From the NCBI GenBank assembly GCA_903845365.1, contig CAIMXI010000097.1, positions 1-36,718 on the forward strand: 36,718 bases of DNA. Reading direction: 5' to 3'. This stretch comes from an uncultured Geobacteraceae bacterium (lineage in GTDB: Bacteria > Desulfobacterota > Desulfuromonadia > Geobacterales > Pseudopelobacteraceae). How positions within the stretch are numbered: position 1 is the first letter of the stretch; every line of letters starts with the position of its first letter. The position numbers and the translations under genes are program-made. The notes under the pieces were generated by a model that saw only the letters and a list, made by a program, of their open reading frames with translations, was not told the origin of the DNA and did no database searches. Positions 25,490-33,271 of the stretch are shown here, one piece after another.

Positions 25490-26305
25490 TTAAAATTCAG
25501 CTCCACTATTCATTTCCATATGTCTCATAATTTCGGATGCAGCTTCCTCAACAGATTTATTAGTAATATTGACAATATACCACTGCGAATTTTTACGGTA
25601 AATCTGCCTACATGCTGATATCTCATCTTCGACATGCTGGAAGTCATTATAACTGCCACGTGGACTTTGTCGCATATTTATCAATCGTGAGGTACGAATC
25701 TCGACAAGACGCTTCGGATCAACCAAGAGGCCGACAATTTTTTCCTGATCTATTTCGAATAACTCATCAGGCAGTGCTATGCCAAAAACAATCGGCACGT
25801 TAGCTACTTTATAGCCTTTATGGGCAAGATACATGGCAAGTGGTGTTTTGGAAGAACGTGACACACCAACAAGGACGAGATCCGCCTTATGCAGATATCT
25901 TGTTTCCTGGCCGTCATCGTGCTTTACCGTAAAATTAACCGCTTCAACCCGCCGAAAGTACTCAGTATCAATCCTGTGAAGTAAACCCGGTTTTTCCCTC
26001 GAAGGAGCCCCGAGATATCGAGATAAGCTATATATAAGAGGACTCAGCAGGTCTACGGTAATAAGTCCGTTTTCTTCGGCAACACGCTCAACTACTTCGG
26101 CTAAATGGGGGTCAACGAGAGTATAAACAACAAGACCAGGGGTTGAAACAGAAATGGCTAAAGCATTTTGAATATCTAATTGCGAAGTCACCTTAAAAAG
26201 CCGATGTACTCGCACATCACCATCGTAAAACTGCGAGAGAGCGGCACGAATAACACGCTCAGCAGTTTCTCCAGTTGAATCAGATAAAATATATATAGTT
26301 TTCAT
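25490..26305 (-). CDS. ppsR: PEP synthase/PPDK regulatory kinase-phosphorylase (DUF299)
   Basis: This 271-residue bifunctional regulator uses ADP to inactivate, and phosphate to reactivate, PEP synthetase or pyruvate phosphate dikinase. Family marks are IYILSDSTGETAERVIRAAL at the start and the P-loop-like GVSRSSKTPLAMYLA (about 150). NVPIVFGIALPDELFEI also matches. I start at the ATG at 26305; the longer frame upstream has no ribosome binding site and runs into the promoter. The target (PpsA or PPDK) is not in the window. It heads a minus-strand run of six genes through proB. Confidence 0.92.
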   Translation of the reverse strand: MKTIYILSDSTGETAERVIRAALSQFYDGDVRVHRLFKVTSQLDIQNALAISVSTPGLVVYTLVDPHLAEVVERVAEENGLITVDLLSPLIYSLSRYLGAPSREKPGLLHRIDTEYFRRVEAVNFTVKHDDGQETRYLHKADLVLVGVSRSSKTPLAMYLAHKGYKVANVPIVFGIALPDELFEIDQEKIVGLLVDPKRLVEIRTSRLINMRQSPRGSYNDFQHVEDEISACRQIYRKNSQWYIVNITNKSVEEAASEIMRHMEMNSGAEF

Positions 26306-26359
26306 CGATATTTCTTTTGCTTGCGACTTAATGAGAAGAAAGCCTGTTCTTCTAATTAA

Positions 26360-26388
26360 AAAATAGCTTCTTCGCGCTGCGGTGTCAA
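26360..26388 (-). promoter_or_regulatory. Strong sigma-70 promoter upstream of ppsR
   Basis: On the minus strand, TTGACA (26383-26388), a 17-bp spacer and TATTTT (26360-26365) lie 55 bp before the ppsR ATG. It is the best promoter match in the window and probably serves the ppsR run. It lies outside the chosen CDS, which also argues against the longer upstream start. I see nothing else in the 143-nt gap. Confidence 0.6.
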
Positions 26389-26448
26389 GCATATTTTCGT
26401 ATTTACTAATTTATCATTTGCTTGTGGATGCTCCCTGCCTTAATGACT

Positions 26449-26772
26449 TCACTTCATCAATCCCAATCCCCAGTAACTTAACATGCCGATTATCACCGTC
26501 CCGGCCAGAGAACGGGTCTTTAAAGCGCAGAGCAGGGTAGGAATTGCCGCCAGCAGTTCCACTTTGCTAAGAGTAAAGAGTCTCGGGTCTGAATGCGCAA
26601 AAAGAGTCGGAGTGATCAGGGCGCTCAGGATGGCGACCGGGATCAGCTCCAGCCACTCAGCGAACCAGGCTGGCAGGGCACGGCGGGACAGGACTACCAG
26701 CGGCAGCATGCGTGGGAGGTAGGTTACCGCTCCCATTGCCAGCATCAACAGCAGGAAGTCACGATTACTCAC
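26449..26772 (-). CDS. azlD: AzlD-family branched-chain amino acid transport subunit
   Basis: This 107-residue protein has about four hydrophobic segments and the family start LLLMLAMGAVTYLPRMLPLVVL, then FAEWLELIPVAILSALI. AzlD is the small partner of AzlC; together they export branched-chain amino acids (YgaZH-type system). It begins with GTG and overlaps the azlC stop by 8 nt, so the two are made together. The length is normal. Confidence 0.9.
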   Translation of the reverse strand: MSNRDFLLLMLAMGAVTYLPRMLPLVVLSRRALPAWFAEWLELIPVAILSALITPTLFAHSDPRLFTLSKVELLAAIPTLLCALKTRSLAGTVIIGMLSYWGLGLMK

Positions 26773-27460
26773 AAGCTGTACCCCGTTTCCGCAGAAGCCG
26801 TTTCAAAATCAGTCCGGCTGTGGCAGCGATGACGGATGCGACGATTACATAGGCATTTCCCGGCAGCCAGAGATAGGCCAGCAGCGAGCAGGCCGCCGCT
26901 ATCAATGCGGTAGTTACAACAATGGCGCTGCGCAGTTGGAACACCAGCAGGCAGATGAACATGCCGGTGAGTGCATAGTCAACTCCGGCAGCGCCGGGTG
27001 GCACCAGTTGGCCCAGATAGACACCGGCGACGGTACTGACGATCCAAGTCGTGTTGGCGGCATGATTAAGTGTCAGGGCACTATAGCGGTTCCACTCCCC
27101 CTGATTGAAGCGGGTCATATTGACGGCAAAGCTTTCATCGGTGAGGCCATAAGCGAAGAGTGACAGAAAACGGCGGGAGACGCCGGGGAAATGTACTGAC
27201 AATGCGGAACTCATCAGCAGGTGCCGCAGGTTGACCATAAAGGTGGTGGAGACAATTGCCAGCGGGGAGGCTCCGGCGCCAATCATGGCAACGGCTATGA
27301 ACTGGGAGCCGCCGGCAAAAACCAGAATCGACATTGCAGCCATCTGCCACGGCGCAAGCCCCCCCTTTTGCGCCAAGACTCCCAGCGAAAGCCCGATGGG
27401 GAAATAGCCGAGGCAGATCGGCCAGGCGGCCGACAAGCCACGGCGAAAATTATTTGCCAT
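26765..27460 (-). CDS. azlC: AzlC-family branched-chain amino acid exporter subunit
   Basis: This 231-residue inner-membrane protein shows the AzlC pattern: PICLGYFPIGLSLGVLAQKG, SILVFAGGSQFIAVAMI, STTFMVNLRHLLMSSAL and FAYGLTDESFAV. I start at the ATG at 27460, with GGAG/AGG just upstream. This places it 5 nt after the stop of the MocR-type regulator gene. The operon order regulator-azlC-azlD suggests that the regulator controls amino-acid export. Confidence 0.93.
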   Translation of the reverse strand: MANNFRRGLSAAWPICLGYFPIGLSLGVLAQKGGLAPWQMAAMSILVFAGGSQFIAVAMIGAGASPLAIVSTTFMVNLRHLLMSSALSVHFPGVSRRFLSLFAYGLTDESFAVNMTRFNQGEWNRYSALTLNHAANTTWIVSTVAGVYLGQLVPPGAAGVDYALTGMFICLLVFQLRSAIVVTTALIAAACSLLAYLWLPGNAYVIVASVIAATAGLILKRLLRKRGTACE

Positions 27461-27465
27461 AATCC

Positions 27466-28914
27466 TCACTCCGGCAGCAGTTCATGAGCCAATTTCCCCA
27501 GCGTTTTGATCCCCTGCTCCACCCGATCATCCCAGAGCGCCGCAGAGAGGCGGATGTGGTTGCCATATTTGTTGCCAAGGGAGAAGAGCGGTCCCGGCAC
27601 AATGCTGATGCCCTGCTCAAAGGCGCGGTGATACAACTGTATGGCGTTGATGCCGACCGGCATCTCCACCCAGAGAATAAAGCCGCCGGAGGGGTGAGTC
27701 ATGCAGGTGCCCTCGGGGAAGTAGCGGGCTACGGCATCGGCCATTTGCGACATGTTGCGAGCATGAATCCGTCGGATAGTGCGCAGGTGGTGGTCGTAAC
27801 CCCCGTTTGCGAGAAATTCCGCAAGAGCCAACTGCGACGGTGATGAGGACGCTATGTTCATCATCATTTTCAGGCGCTCCATTTCTGCCTGATAGCGTCC
27901 GCCTATTGCCCAGCCGATGCGGTAGCCGGGGGCAATGGTCTTAGAGAACGATGAACAGTAAATAACGGAATCCGAACGGTCGAATGACTTGGCTGCTACC
28001 GGACGATCGTTTTCAAATGTCAAATCGCCGTAGATATCATCCTCTATCAGCGGTATTTTGTGCGTGGCCAGCAGTTCAACCAGCTCACGCTTGCGCTCAT
28101 CCGGCATCAGACAGCCGAGCGGATTACTGAAGTTGGTTATGACAAGGCATGCGCTGATGCTGCTCTGCTCAATGGCATAGCGGAGCGCTTCAATGCTGAT
28201 GCCGTCTCGGGGTGTTGATGGTATTTCCAGAGCTTTCAGGCCGAGTTCGGCGATCATCTGCATGAAGTTGAAATAGAAAGGGGACTCGACTGCGATGGTA
28301 TTTCCGGTATGGCAGGTTGCCTGTAGCGCGAGCCTAACCGCCTCAACACAGCCCGACGTGACCAGAATGTCGTCAGGGCCGCTGCTGATGCCGGCAGCGA
28401 GCCCTCTGCGGGCGATTTGCACCCGCAGGCGTTCATAGCCGGGCGGCATCTGATACAGCACTGCCTGTTCGCCGTAGCGGCGCAGTTCACTCGCCATAAT
28501 CCGGTTCAGCTTGTCCACCGGCAGATTGCGTGCGTTCGGTATGGCGCTCCCGAGCGGCAGCAGATCACGGTTCATCATGTTACGCATAACCTGATGACAG
28601 AGTTCACTGGTGGTGACGGTGGTCGGTGCGTTAAACGTCCGTGACGGAAGGTCTGGCTCCCTGATCTCCGGCACCCTGCTGCGCACGTAATAGCCGGACT
28701 GGGGGCGCGCCTGAATCAGGCGGGTATCCTCCAACAGGGTATATGCCTGCATGACGGTATTGATACTCACGTCAAAGCGGCTGCTGAGTTGCCGAATGGA
28801 CGGCAGACGATCGCCGGCCCGAAAGGTACCCTGAGCAATCAGGGAGGTGATTTCACCGGCAACCTTTTCATAGAGCAACGATCCGCCGATGTTTATTTTC
28901 TGTACACTTTTCAT
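27466..28914 (-). CDS. MocR-family transcriptional regulator (GntR winged helix + aminotransferase fold)
   Basis: This 482-residue protein has an N-terminal GntR winged helix (residues 8-75: LYEKVAGEITSLIAQG, DRLPSIRQLSSRFDVSINTV). The C-terminal domain has the fold-type I aminotransferase fold, with LVTSGCVEAVRLAL, NFSNPLGCLMP, IEDDIYGDL and the PLP-lysine segment CSSFSKTIAPGYRIGW. MocR proteins sense PLP or PLP-amino acid adducts. The ATG at 28914 is preferred over an upstream GTG because GAGG sits 12 bases before it. It leads the azlCD operon and faces the DUF2917 gene across a region with three repeat boxes. Regulation of azlCD is inferred. Confidence 0.92.
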   Translation of the reverse strand: MKSVQKINIGGSLLYEKVAGEITSLIAQGTFRAGDRLPSIRQLSSRFDVSINTVMQAYTLLEDTRLIQARPQSGYYVRSRVPEIREPDLPSRTFNAPTTVTTSELCHQVMRNMMNRDLLPLGSAIPNARNLPVDKLNRIMASELRRYGEQAVLYQMPPGYERLRVQIARRGLAAGISSGPDDILVTSGCVEAVRLALQATCHTGNTIAVESPFYFNFMQMIAELGLKALEIPSTPRDGISIEALRYAIEQSSISACLVITNFSNPLGCLMPDERKRELVELLATHKIPLIEDDIYGDLTFENDRPVAAKSFDRSDSVIYCSSFSKTIAPGYRIGWAIGGRYQAEMERLKMMMNIASSSPSQLALAEFLANGGYDHHLRTIRRIHARNMSQMADAVARYFPEGTCMTHPSGGFILWVEMPVGINAIQLYHRAFEQGISIVPGPLFSLGNKYGNHIRLSAALWDDRVEQGIKTLGKLAHELLPE

Positions 28915-28949
28915 GATCGTATCATACCTCACTCTGTTGGACGTTGTCA

Positions 28950-29004
28950 GGTACAGTTTCGGTAACTTTCTATGGGTACAATTTATGTAACATAAAACTG
29001 TAAC
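28950..29004. promoter_or_regulatory. Three-box operator cluster for the MocR regulator (predicted)
   Basis: Three 10-bp boxes lie between the divergent regulator and DUF2917 genes. They are GGTACAGTTT at 28950-28959, GGTACAATTT at 28975-28984, and the inverted GTTACAGTTT at 28995-29004 (minus strand). The two direct boxes are 25 bp apart and each is followed by GTAAC. Direct repeats plus an inverted copy are typical of MocR-family operators. Binding here is predicted, not shown. Confidence 0.55.
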
Positions 29005-29089
29005 GGTTACAAAAGATGTTTTCTGTATCTGTTTTTTTTATTTTAGGCGGAGTAGAGTGTCATCATCAAGCACGGAGGAGGAATTGATC

Positions 29090-29353
29090 ATGGAATGTTA
29101 TCTGACGCAAGGTGAACTGATTCGGGTGGATGGTGGGAAAGAGGGAGTAACTCTGCGTTGTTCGAGTGGAACCGTCTGGTTGACCTGCGGAAACGGGGTT
29201 GATTATCTGCTGCGTACAGGGAAAAGTTTTGTTGTTGCCGCTAATCAGGTTGCGGTGGCTGAAGCGCTCCAGGCTGCCGAATGCACCCTGGTGAAGCCGC
29301 TGTCAGAGCGCAGTGCCGTGTTGAGACCGGCCATCAGACTTGCGGCGTGCTAA
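29090..29353 (+). CDS. DUF2917-family small protein
   Basis: This 87-residue protein matches the DUF2917 pattern of a small beta-sandwich (cupin-like) domain: LTQGELIRVDGG, VTLRCSSGTVWLTCGNGVDYLL and TGKSFVVAANQVAVAEAL. The function is unknown. I start at the ATG at 29090, nine bases after GGAGGAG; a GTG 33 nt upstream is possible but unneeded. It diverges from the MocR regulator and may share its control region. Its end lies 7 nt from the convergent putA stop, with no clear terminator between. Confidence 0.75.
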   Translation: MECYLTQGELIRVDGGKEGVTLRCSSGTVWLTCGNGVDYLLRTGKSFVVAANQVAVAEALQAAECTLVKPLSERSAVLRPAIRLAAC

Positions 29354-29360
29354 TCAATAA

Positions 29361-32300
29361 TTATTCCACCCAGTCGTCATCCTCTTCAAGTGGCGCAAAT
29401 CCTCGTCGCATCGTATTCTCAGTAACTACTCTCGGATCCATGAAATGCAGCAGATAATCTGGACCGCCGGCTTTGGTGCCGACGCCGGACATGCGTGACC
29501 CGCCAAACGGTTGGCGATCGACCAGCGCACCGGTGTTGTTGCGGTTGATATAGAGATTGCCGACACGGAATTCCCGCCGTGCTTTGGCCAGATGTTCCGG
29601 GCTGCGGCTGAATACCCCGCCGGTGAGGGCGAACTGAGTCGAATTGGCCCATTCAATCGCCTGGTCAAAATCCTTGGCCCGCATAACCGCCAGTACCGGT
29701 CCGAAAATTTCCTCCTGAGCGATACGGTGCTGCGGCGTAATGCCTCCGATAATAGTCAGCGGTACCCAGTACCCTTCAGTTGCCGGGACCGGGCTGGAGT
29801 AGAGCAGTTTCCCCTCTTTTTTACCCACCTCTACATACTCCAGAATGTTTTTCATCGCAGCGCTGTCAGAGACGGCTCCCATGCTGTAGGTCGGATCTTC
29901 TGATGGTCCCACTTTATACACCTGGGCGGCTTTGACAAGGCGGTCAACGAATTTGTCATACACAGCGTCAAGAACGATTACCCGCGAGCAGGCGGAGCAT
30001 TTCTGCCCCTGGAACGCGAAGGCGGAGTAGAGCACGTGTGGCACCGCCTCATCGAGGTCGGCATCATCATCGATGATGATGGCGTTCTTGCCACCCATTT
30101 CGGAGATGATTTTCTTGACGTTGATCTGGCCGGGGTGGACTTTGGCGGCGCGGTCGATGATGCGTAGACCGGTTTCGACGGAACCGGTGAAGGCGATCAA
30201 TGAAATATCGGGATGGTCAACCACGTAGTCACCGATTACGGAGCCTTTGCCGGGGAGGAAGTTGAATACACCGGCGGGTAGACCAGCTTCTCGGAAGATT
30301 TCCACCAGGTTCCACCCGATGATGCCGGTGATATTTGAAGGTTTGAATACCACCGTGTTGCCGGTGACGATTGCGGCGGAAGCCATACCGAGGCTGATCG
30401 CAAGTGGGAAATTCCAGGGGGCAATGATAGCCGCAACCCCTTTCGGCTCATAGAAGTACTGATTGACCTCGCCCGGCGCGTTGCCGATGCGCTGCGGTTC
30501 ACCGAGACGGATCATTTCGCGGGCATAGTATTCGAGAAAGTCGATTGCTTCTGTGACATCAGCGTACGCCTGATCCCACTGTTTGCCGATCTCCAATACC
30601 TGCCAGGCGGAAAGTTCAAAGAGGCGCTTCCGGGCGATCTCTGCCGCTTTCAGCAGATAGTTGGCCCGGTCGCGTGGAGACGTATCGCGCCAGGCAGGGA
30701 ACGCTTTTTTTGCCGCACTGACCGCCTGCGATGTTTCATCTATTCCTGCCTGAGCGATCTTGCCGAGCAGTTCTGAAGGTTTGTTAGGATTGACGGTGTC
30801 GCATGTTGCTTGTGTGACAACTTCCTTGCCGTTGATATAGAGCGGATAGTTTTTTCCCGCTTGCGCACGGACGGCGGCAATGGCCTTGGGGAAGGCGACA
30901 CGGTGATCAGAGCGGGTGAAATCAACCATCGCTTCATTGGCAAAACGGGTCAGTCCGCCGGGACCGGGGAGGGTTTTACGCGGTTTGTTGTTCCGTTCGG
31001 TTCTTTCCCGCAGGGCAGTGACGGCCGGATCTTCAAGGAGTCGCTCGATCTGGGCGTCCTCGGCAAAGCTCTGCCTGAGGAATGATTCGTTGGCGGTATT
31101 TTCCAGCAGGCGCCGCACGAGGTAGCCCATGCCGGGCACCATGTTGCCATACGGTGCGTAGAGGCGGATCCGCCCGACGACTTTGAGGATGCCTTTGCGG
31201 ACCGGTTCGGCCATGCCGTACAGCACCTGAAATTCGTAGCGCGAATCGGGAACATTCAGTTCTCTGGCCATCTCCATGACTGCGGAGATAGAACGGATAT
31301 TGTGGGAAGCGCAGGCATAGTGGCAGATCTGATGGTTCTCGAGAATCATCCGTGATTGTCGCTCAAAGGCAGCGTCGCTTTCTGCTTTGACCGTCCAGAC
31401 CGGGATCGCCCAGCCGTTCTGTTTCGCCTTGACCGTTTCGTAATCCCAGTATGCGCCCTTCACCAGACGCACGGAAATCTGCGTGTTCTGCTGTTTGGCC
31501 CATGCCAGCAGATCGGCCAGATCCTGATCGTTGTCTTTCAGATACGCCTGTAGAACGATACCGATATGCGGGTAGTCGAGGTATTCCAGTTTGAGGCGTT
31601 TGTATAATTCTATGATGATGCCTTTGTGCTTGTACGACTCCATGTCGATACAGAGAAAACCACCTAGTTCAACCACCTGTGCGGCAATGCGGCGCACCTG
31701 CTTCAACATCGCCTGTACCGATCCTTCAAAATCCTGTGGGTTGGCGAGGGCAAAGAGCGCGGTTGGTTTGACCGCAACGTTGACCTTGGGGGCGTGACCC
31801 CAATCGAGATTCGGATCACCGCCTTTGCCCGGCAGCCCTTTCCAGCCGGACGGTTCCTTTTTCAGACTTTCAAGCACTTCGATATAAGTTGTGACATACT
31901 CTTCAGCTTCCTGTTCGGTCAGGGTCGCCTCGCCGAGGACATCGACAACGGCGGCAAAGCCGTCCTTGCGCAGTCGTTCAATGTTCTTGACCGCTTCTTT
32001 GGTGTTTTCACCGACGATGAACTGGCGAGCCATCTCCTGAATGTTGGCGGAGATAACCTTGTTCAGCATCGCTCCGCCGAGCGAGCCGAGCATACCTGCC
32101 ATTTTCGCCCCGGTCTGGAGTACCGGCGGCATATCTTTTTCTTCGCCGAAATATTCGCGGATATGGTCGGTCAGCAGCTTTGATGTCGTCAGAGAGGGGA
32201 AGGCGTCAACGAAACGGAACATCTGGATTTTGAACTGCTCGTTCTGCATGCTCCAGTCCATGACCTTGCCCATCCAGGCCCCTTTGTTGAAGAGCGACGG

Positions 32301-32372
32301 TTTTTCTCCGGAGATGGAGGAGAAAAATTCCTTGCCGCGATTGATGATCCTGCTGTTGAGTGCTTCTTCCAT
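29361..32372 (-). CDS. putA: Bifunctional proline dehydrogenase / 1-pyrroline-5-carboxylate dehydrogenase
   Basis: This 1003-residue enzyme oxidises proline to glutamate. The N-terminal half is the FAD-dependent PRODH barrel (GFLCIDMESYKHKG, SVRLVKGAYWDYE, ASHNIRSI, YEFQVLYGMAEPVR). The C-terminal half is an NAD-dependent aldehyde dehydrogenase with APWNFPLAI, the glutamate in SEMGGKNAI, the catalytic Cys in GQKCSACSRV and EEIFGPVL. It lacks the N-terminal ribbon-helix-helix of E. coli PutA, so it cannot be its own repressor. A divergent FadR-family regulator gene fits that role. AAAGGA precedes the ATG. Because proB is elsewhere, synthesis and breakdown are separately controlled. Confidence 0.95.
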   Translation of the reverse strand: MEEALNSRIINRGKEFFSSISGEKPSLFNKGAWMGKVMDWSMQNEQFKIQMFRFVDAFPSLTTSKLLTDHIREYFGEEKDMPPVLQTGAKMAGMLGSLGGAMLNKVISANIQEMARQFIVGENTKEAVKNIERLRKDGFAAVVDVLGEATLTEQEAEEYVTTYIEVLESLKKEPSGWKGLPGKGGDPNLDWGHAPKVNVAVKPTALFALANPQDFEGSVQAMLKQVRRIAAQVVELGGFLCIDMESYKHKGIIIELYKRLKLEYLDYPHIGIVLQAYLKDNDQDLADLLAWAKQQNTQISVRLVKGAYWDYETVKAKQNGWAIPVWTVKAESDAAFERQSRMILENHQICHYACASHNIRSISAVMEMARELNVPDSRYEFQVLYGMAEPVRKGILKVVGRIRLYAPYGNMVPGMGYLVRRLLENTANESFLRQSFAEDAQIERLLEDPAVTALRERTERNNKPRKTLPGPGGLTRFANEAMVDFTRSDHRVAFPKAIAAVRAQAGKNYPLYINGKEVVTQATCDTVNPNKPSELLGKIAQAGIDETSQAVSAAKKAFPAWRDTSPRDRANYLLKAAEIARKRLFELSAWQVLEIGKQWDQAYADVTEAIDFLEYYAREMIRLGEPQRIGNAPGEVNQYFYEPKGVAAIIAPWNFPLAISLGMASAAIVTGNTVVFKPSNITGIIGWNLVEIFREAGLPAGVFNFLPGKGSVIGDYVVDHPDISLIAFTGSVETGLRIIDRAAKVHPGQINVKKIISEMGGKNAIIIDDDADLDEAVPHVLYSAFAFQGQKCSACSRVIVLDAVYDKFVDRLVKAAQVYKVGPSEDPTYSMGAVSDSAAMKNILEYVEVGKKEGKLLYSSPVPATEGYWVPLTIIGGITPQHRIAQEEIFGPVLAVMRAKDFDQAIEWANSTQFALTGGVFSRSPEHLAKARREFRVGNLYINRNNTGALVDRQPFGGSRMSGVGTKAGGPDYLLHFMDPRVVTENTMRRGFAPLEEDDDWVE

Positions 32373-32419
32373 GGTGATTCCTTTCGCTCTGAGAAATTCA
32401 ATAAGAAGACTTATTGCGC

Positions 32420-32436
32420 TAATGGTTAAACCATTA
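32420..32436. promoter_or_regulatory. Perfect FadR/PdhR-type operator palindrome
   Basis: TAATGGTT-A-AACCATTA is a perfect 17-bp palindrome containing TGGT-TAA-ACCA. This matches the TGGTnnnACCA core bound by several FadR-subfamily GntR regulators such as PdhR and LldR. It sits between the divergent putA and gntR genes and overlaps the predicted putA -10, so binding should repress putA. The assignment is a prediction from pattern and position. Confidence 0.7.
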
Positions 32437-32459
32437 AATCAAAAAACTCTATTTGTCAA
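32431..32459 (-). promoter_or_regulatory. Predicted putA promoter overlapping the operator
   Basis: On the minus strand a perfect TTGACA (32454-32459) is followed by a 17-bp spacer and TAATGG (32431-32436). The weak -10 lies inside the palindrome, so the repressor and RNA polymerase would compete. Confidence 0.45.
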
Positions 32460-32476
32460 TAATTTCCTGCAGGCTC

Positions 32477-32505
32477 TTGTATGACGGTAACGGCAGTGGT
32501 ATAAA
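32477..32505 (+). promoter_or_regulatory. Candidate promoter for the FadR-family regulator gene
   Basis: TTGTAT (32477-32482), a 17-bp spacer and TATAAA (32500-32505) lie 28 bp before the regulator ATG. The -10 is good and the -35 poor. The operator palindrome is about 40 bp upstream of this -35, so autoregulation would be weaker than control of putA. Confidence 0.4.
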
Positions 32506-32533
32506 GGTGCAACCATTGGAAAAGGGGTTTGCC

Positions 32534-33250
32534 ATGTTCAAGCAGGTAAAACAGAGTAAGGCATATCAGGATGTTGTTGACCAGATCCAGGAAGCGATCA
32601 TAGCCGGAACCTTGAAAGCCGGCAATCTGCTTCCGGCGGAGCGCGAACTGAAGGAGCGGTTCGGGGTCAGTCGCGGTACGCTGCGTGAGGCGTTGCGGGT
32701 GCTGGAACAGAAGGGGTTGATTGAAATCAGGACCGGCGTAACCGGCGGTTCGATGGTGCGCGAGGTCAATAGCGATACGCTCAGTGATAATCTGGGGCTG
32801 TTGATCAGGAATTGCGCCGTTTCCCTGAAAGATCTCGCCGAGTTTCGTGAAGAGATGGAGGGTGGTGTGGCTGCTCTGGCGGCACAGCGGGCCGGAGAGA
32901 GTGATATGGCTTTGTTGAATGATCTTCTCGCCGAAGCCGAAGCGAACCTGAAAAAGGGGCGCACGGGATGGGACGCTTTTATCCGCACCGACGAACAGGT
33001 GCATCTTGCCTTGGCACGGATGAGCGGTAATCTGCTCTTTCTGACGGTTCTGCAGAGTCTGTACGTCAATATTCATACGTACTATGAAAAATTTCTACCG
33101 CGCGACAAGGCGCTGTTGCAGGAGAATCTTTCCGATCTGTGCTCTATAGTGGCGGCGATAACCGCACGCGATTCGGCAAAGGCGCGGGATGCCGCGCAGT
33201 CTCATGTCAGGCGTTTCAACGGTTATATGGAGCAGAAAGGGGCGGAGTAG
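32534..33250 (+). CDS. FadR-subfamily GntR regulator, likely proline-catabolism repressor
   Basis: This 238-residue regulator has an N-terminal winged helix (residues 10-75: YQDVVDQIQEAIIAGTLKAG, LLPAERELKERFGVSRGTLR, EALRVLEQKGLIEIRTG). A C-terminal FCD ligand-binding helical domain follows (LAEFREEMEGGVAALAAQRA; the ligand histidines could include those of DEQVHLALARMSGN and the late AAQSHVRRF). I start at the ATG at 32534 after GGGG; an upstream in-frame start would run through the promoter. Its position and the palindrome strongly suggest that it controls putA. The inducer, perhaps proline or a derivative, is a guess. Confidence 0.88.
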   Translation: MFKQVKQSKAYQDVVDQIQEAIIAGTLKAGNLLPAERELKERFGVSRGTLREALRVLEQKGLIEIRTGVTGGSMVREVNSDTLSDNLGLLIRNCAVSLKDLAEFREEMEGGVAALAAQRAGESDMALLNDLLAEAEANLKKGRTGWDAFIRTDEQVHLALARMSGNLLFLTVLQSLYVNIHTYYEKFLPRDKALLQENLSDLCSIVAAITARDSAKARDAAQSHVRRFNGYMEQKGAE

Positions 33251-33271
33251 GTGTTACTGTACTGCTGACTG

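Noticed and set aside
29419-32401. Several long frames antisense to, or out of frame with, putA
   Set aside because: putA is conserved over its whole length; the other frames follow from its GC-rich codon use.
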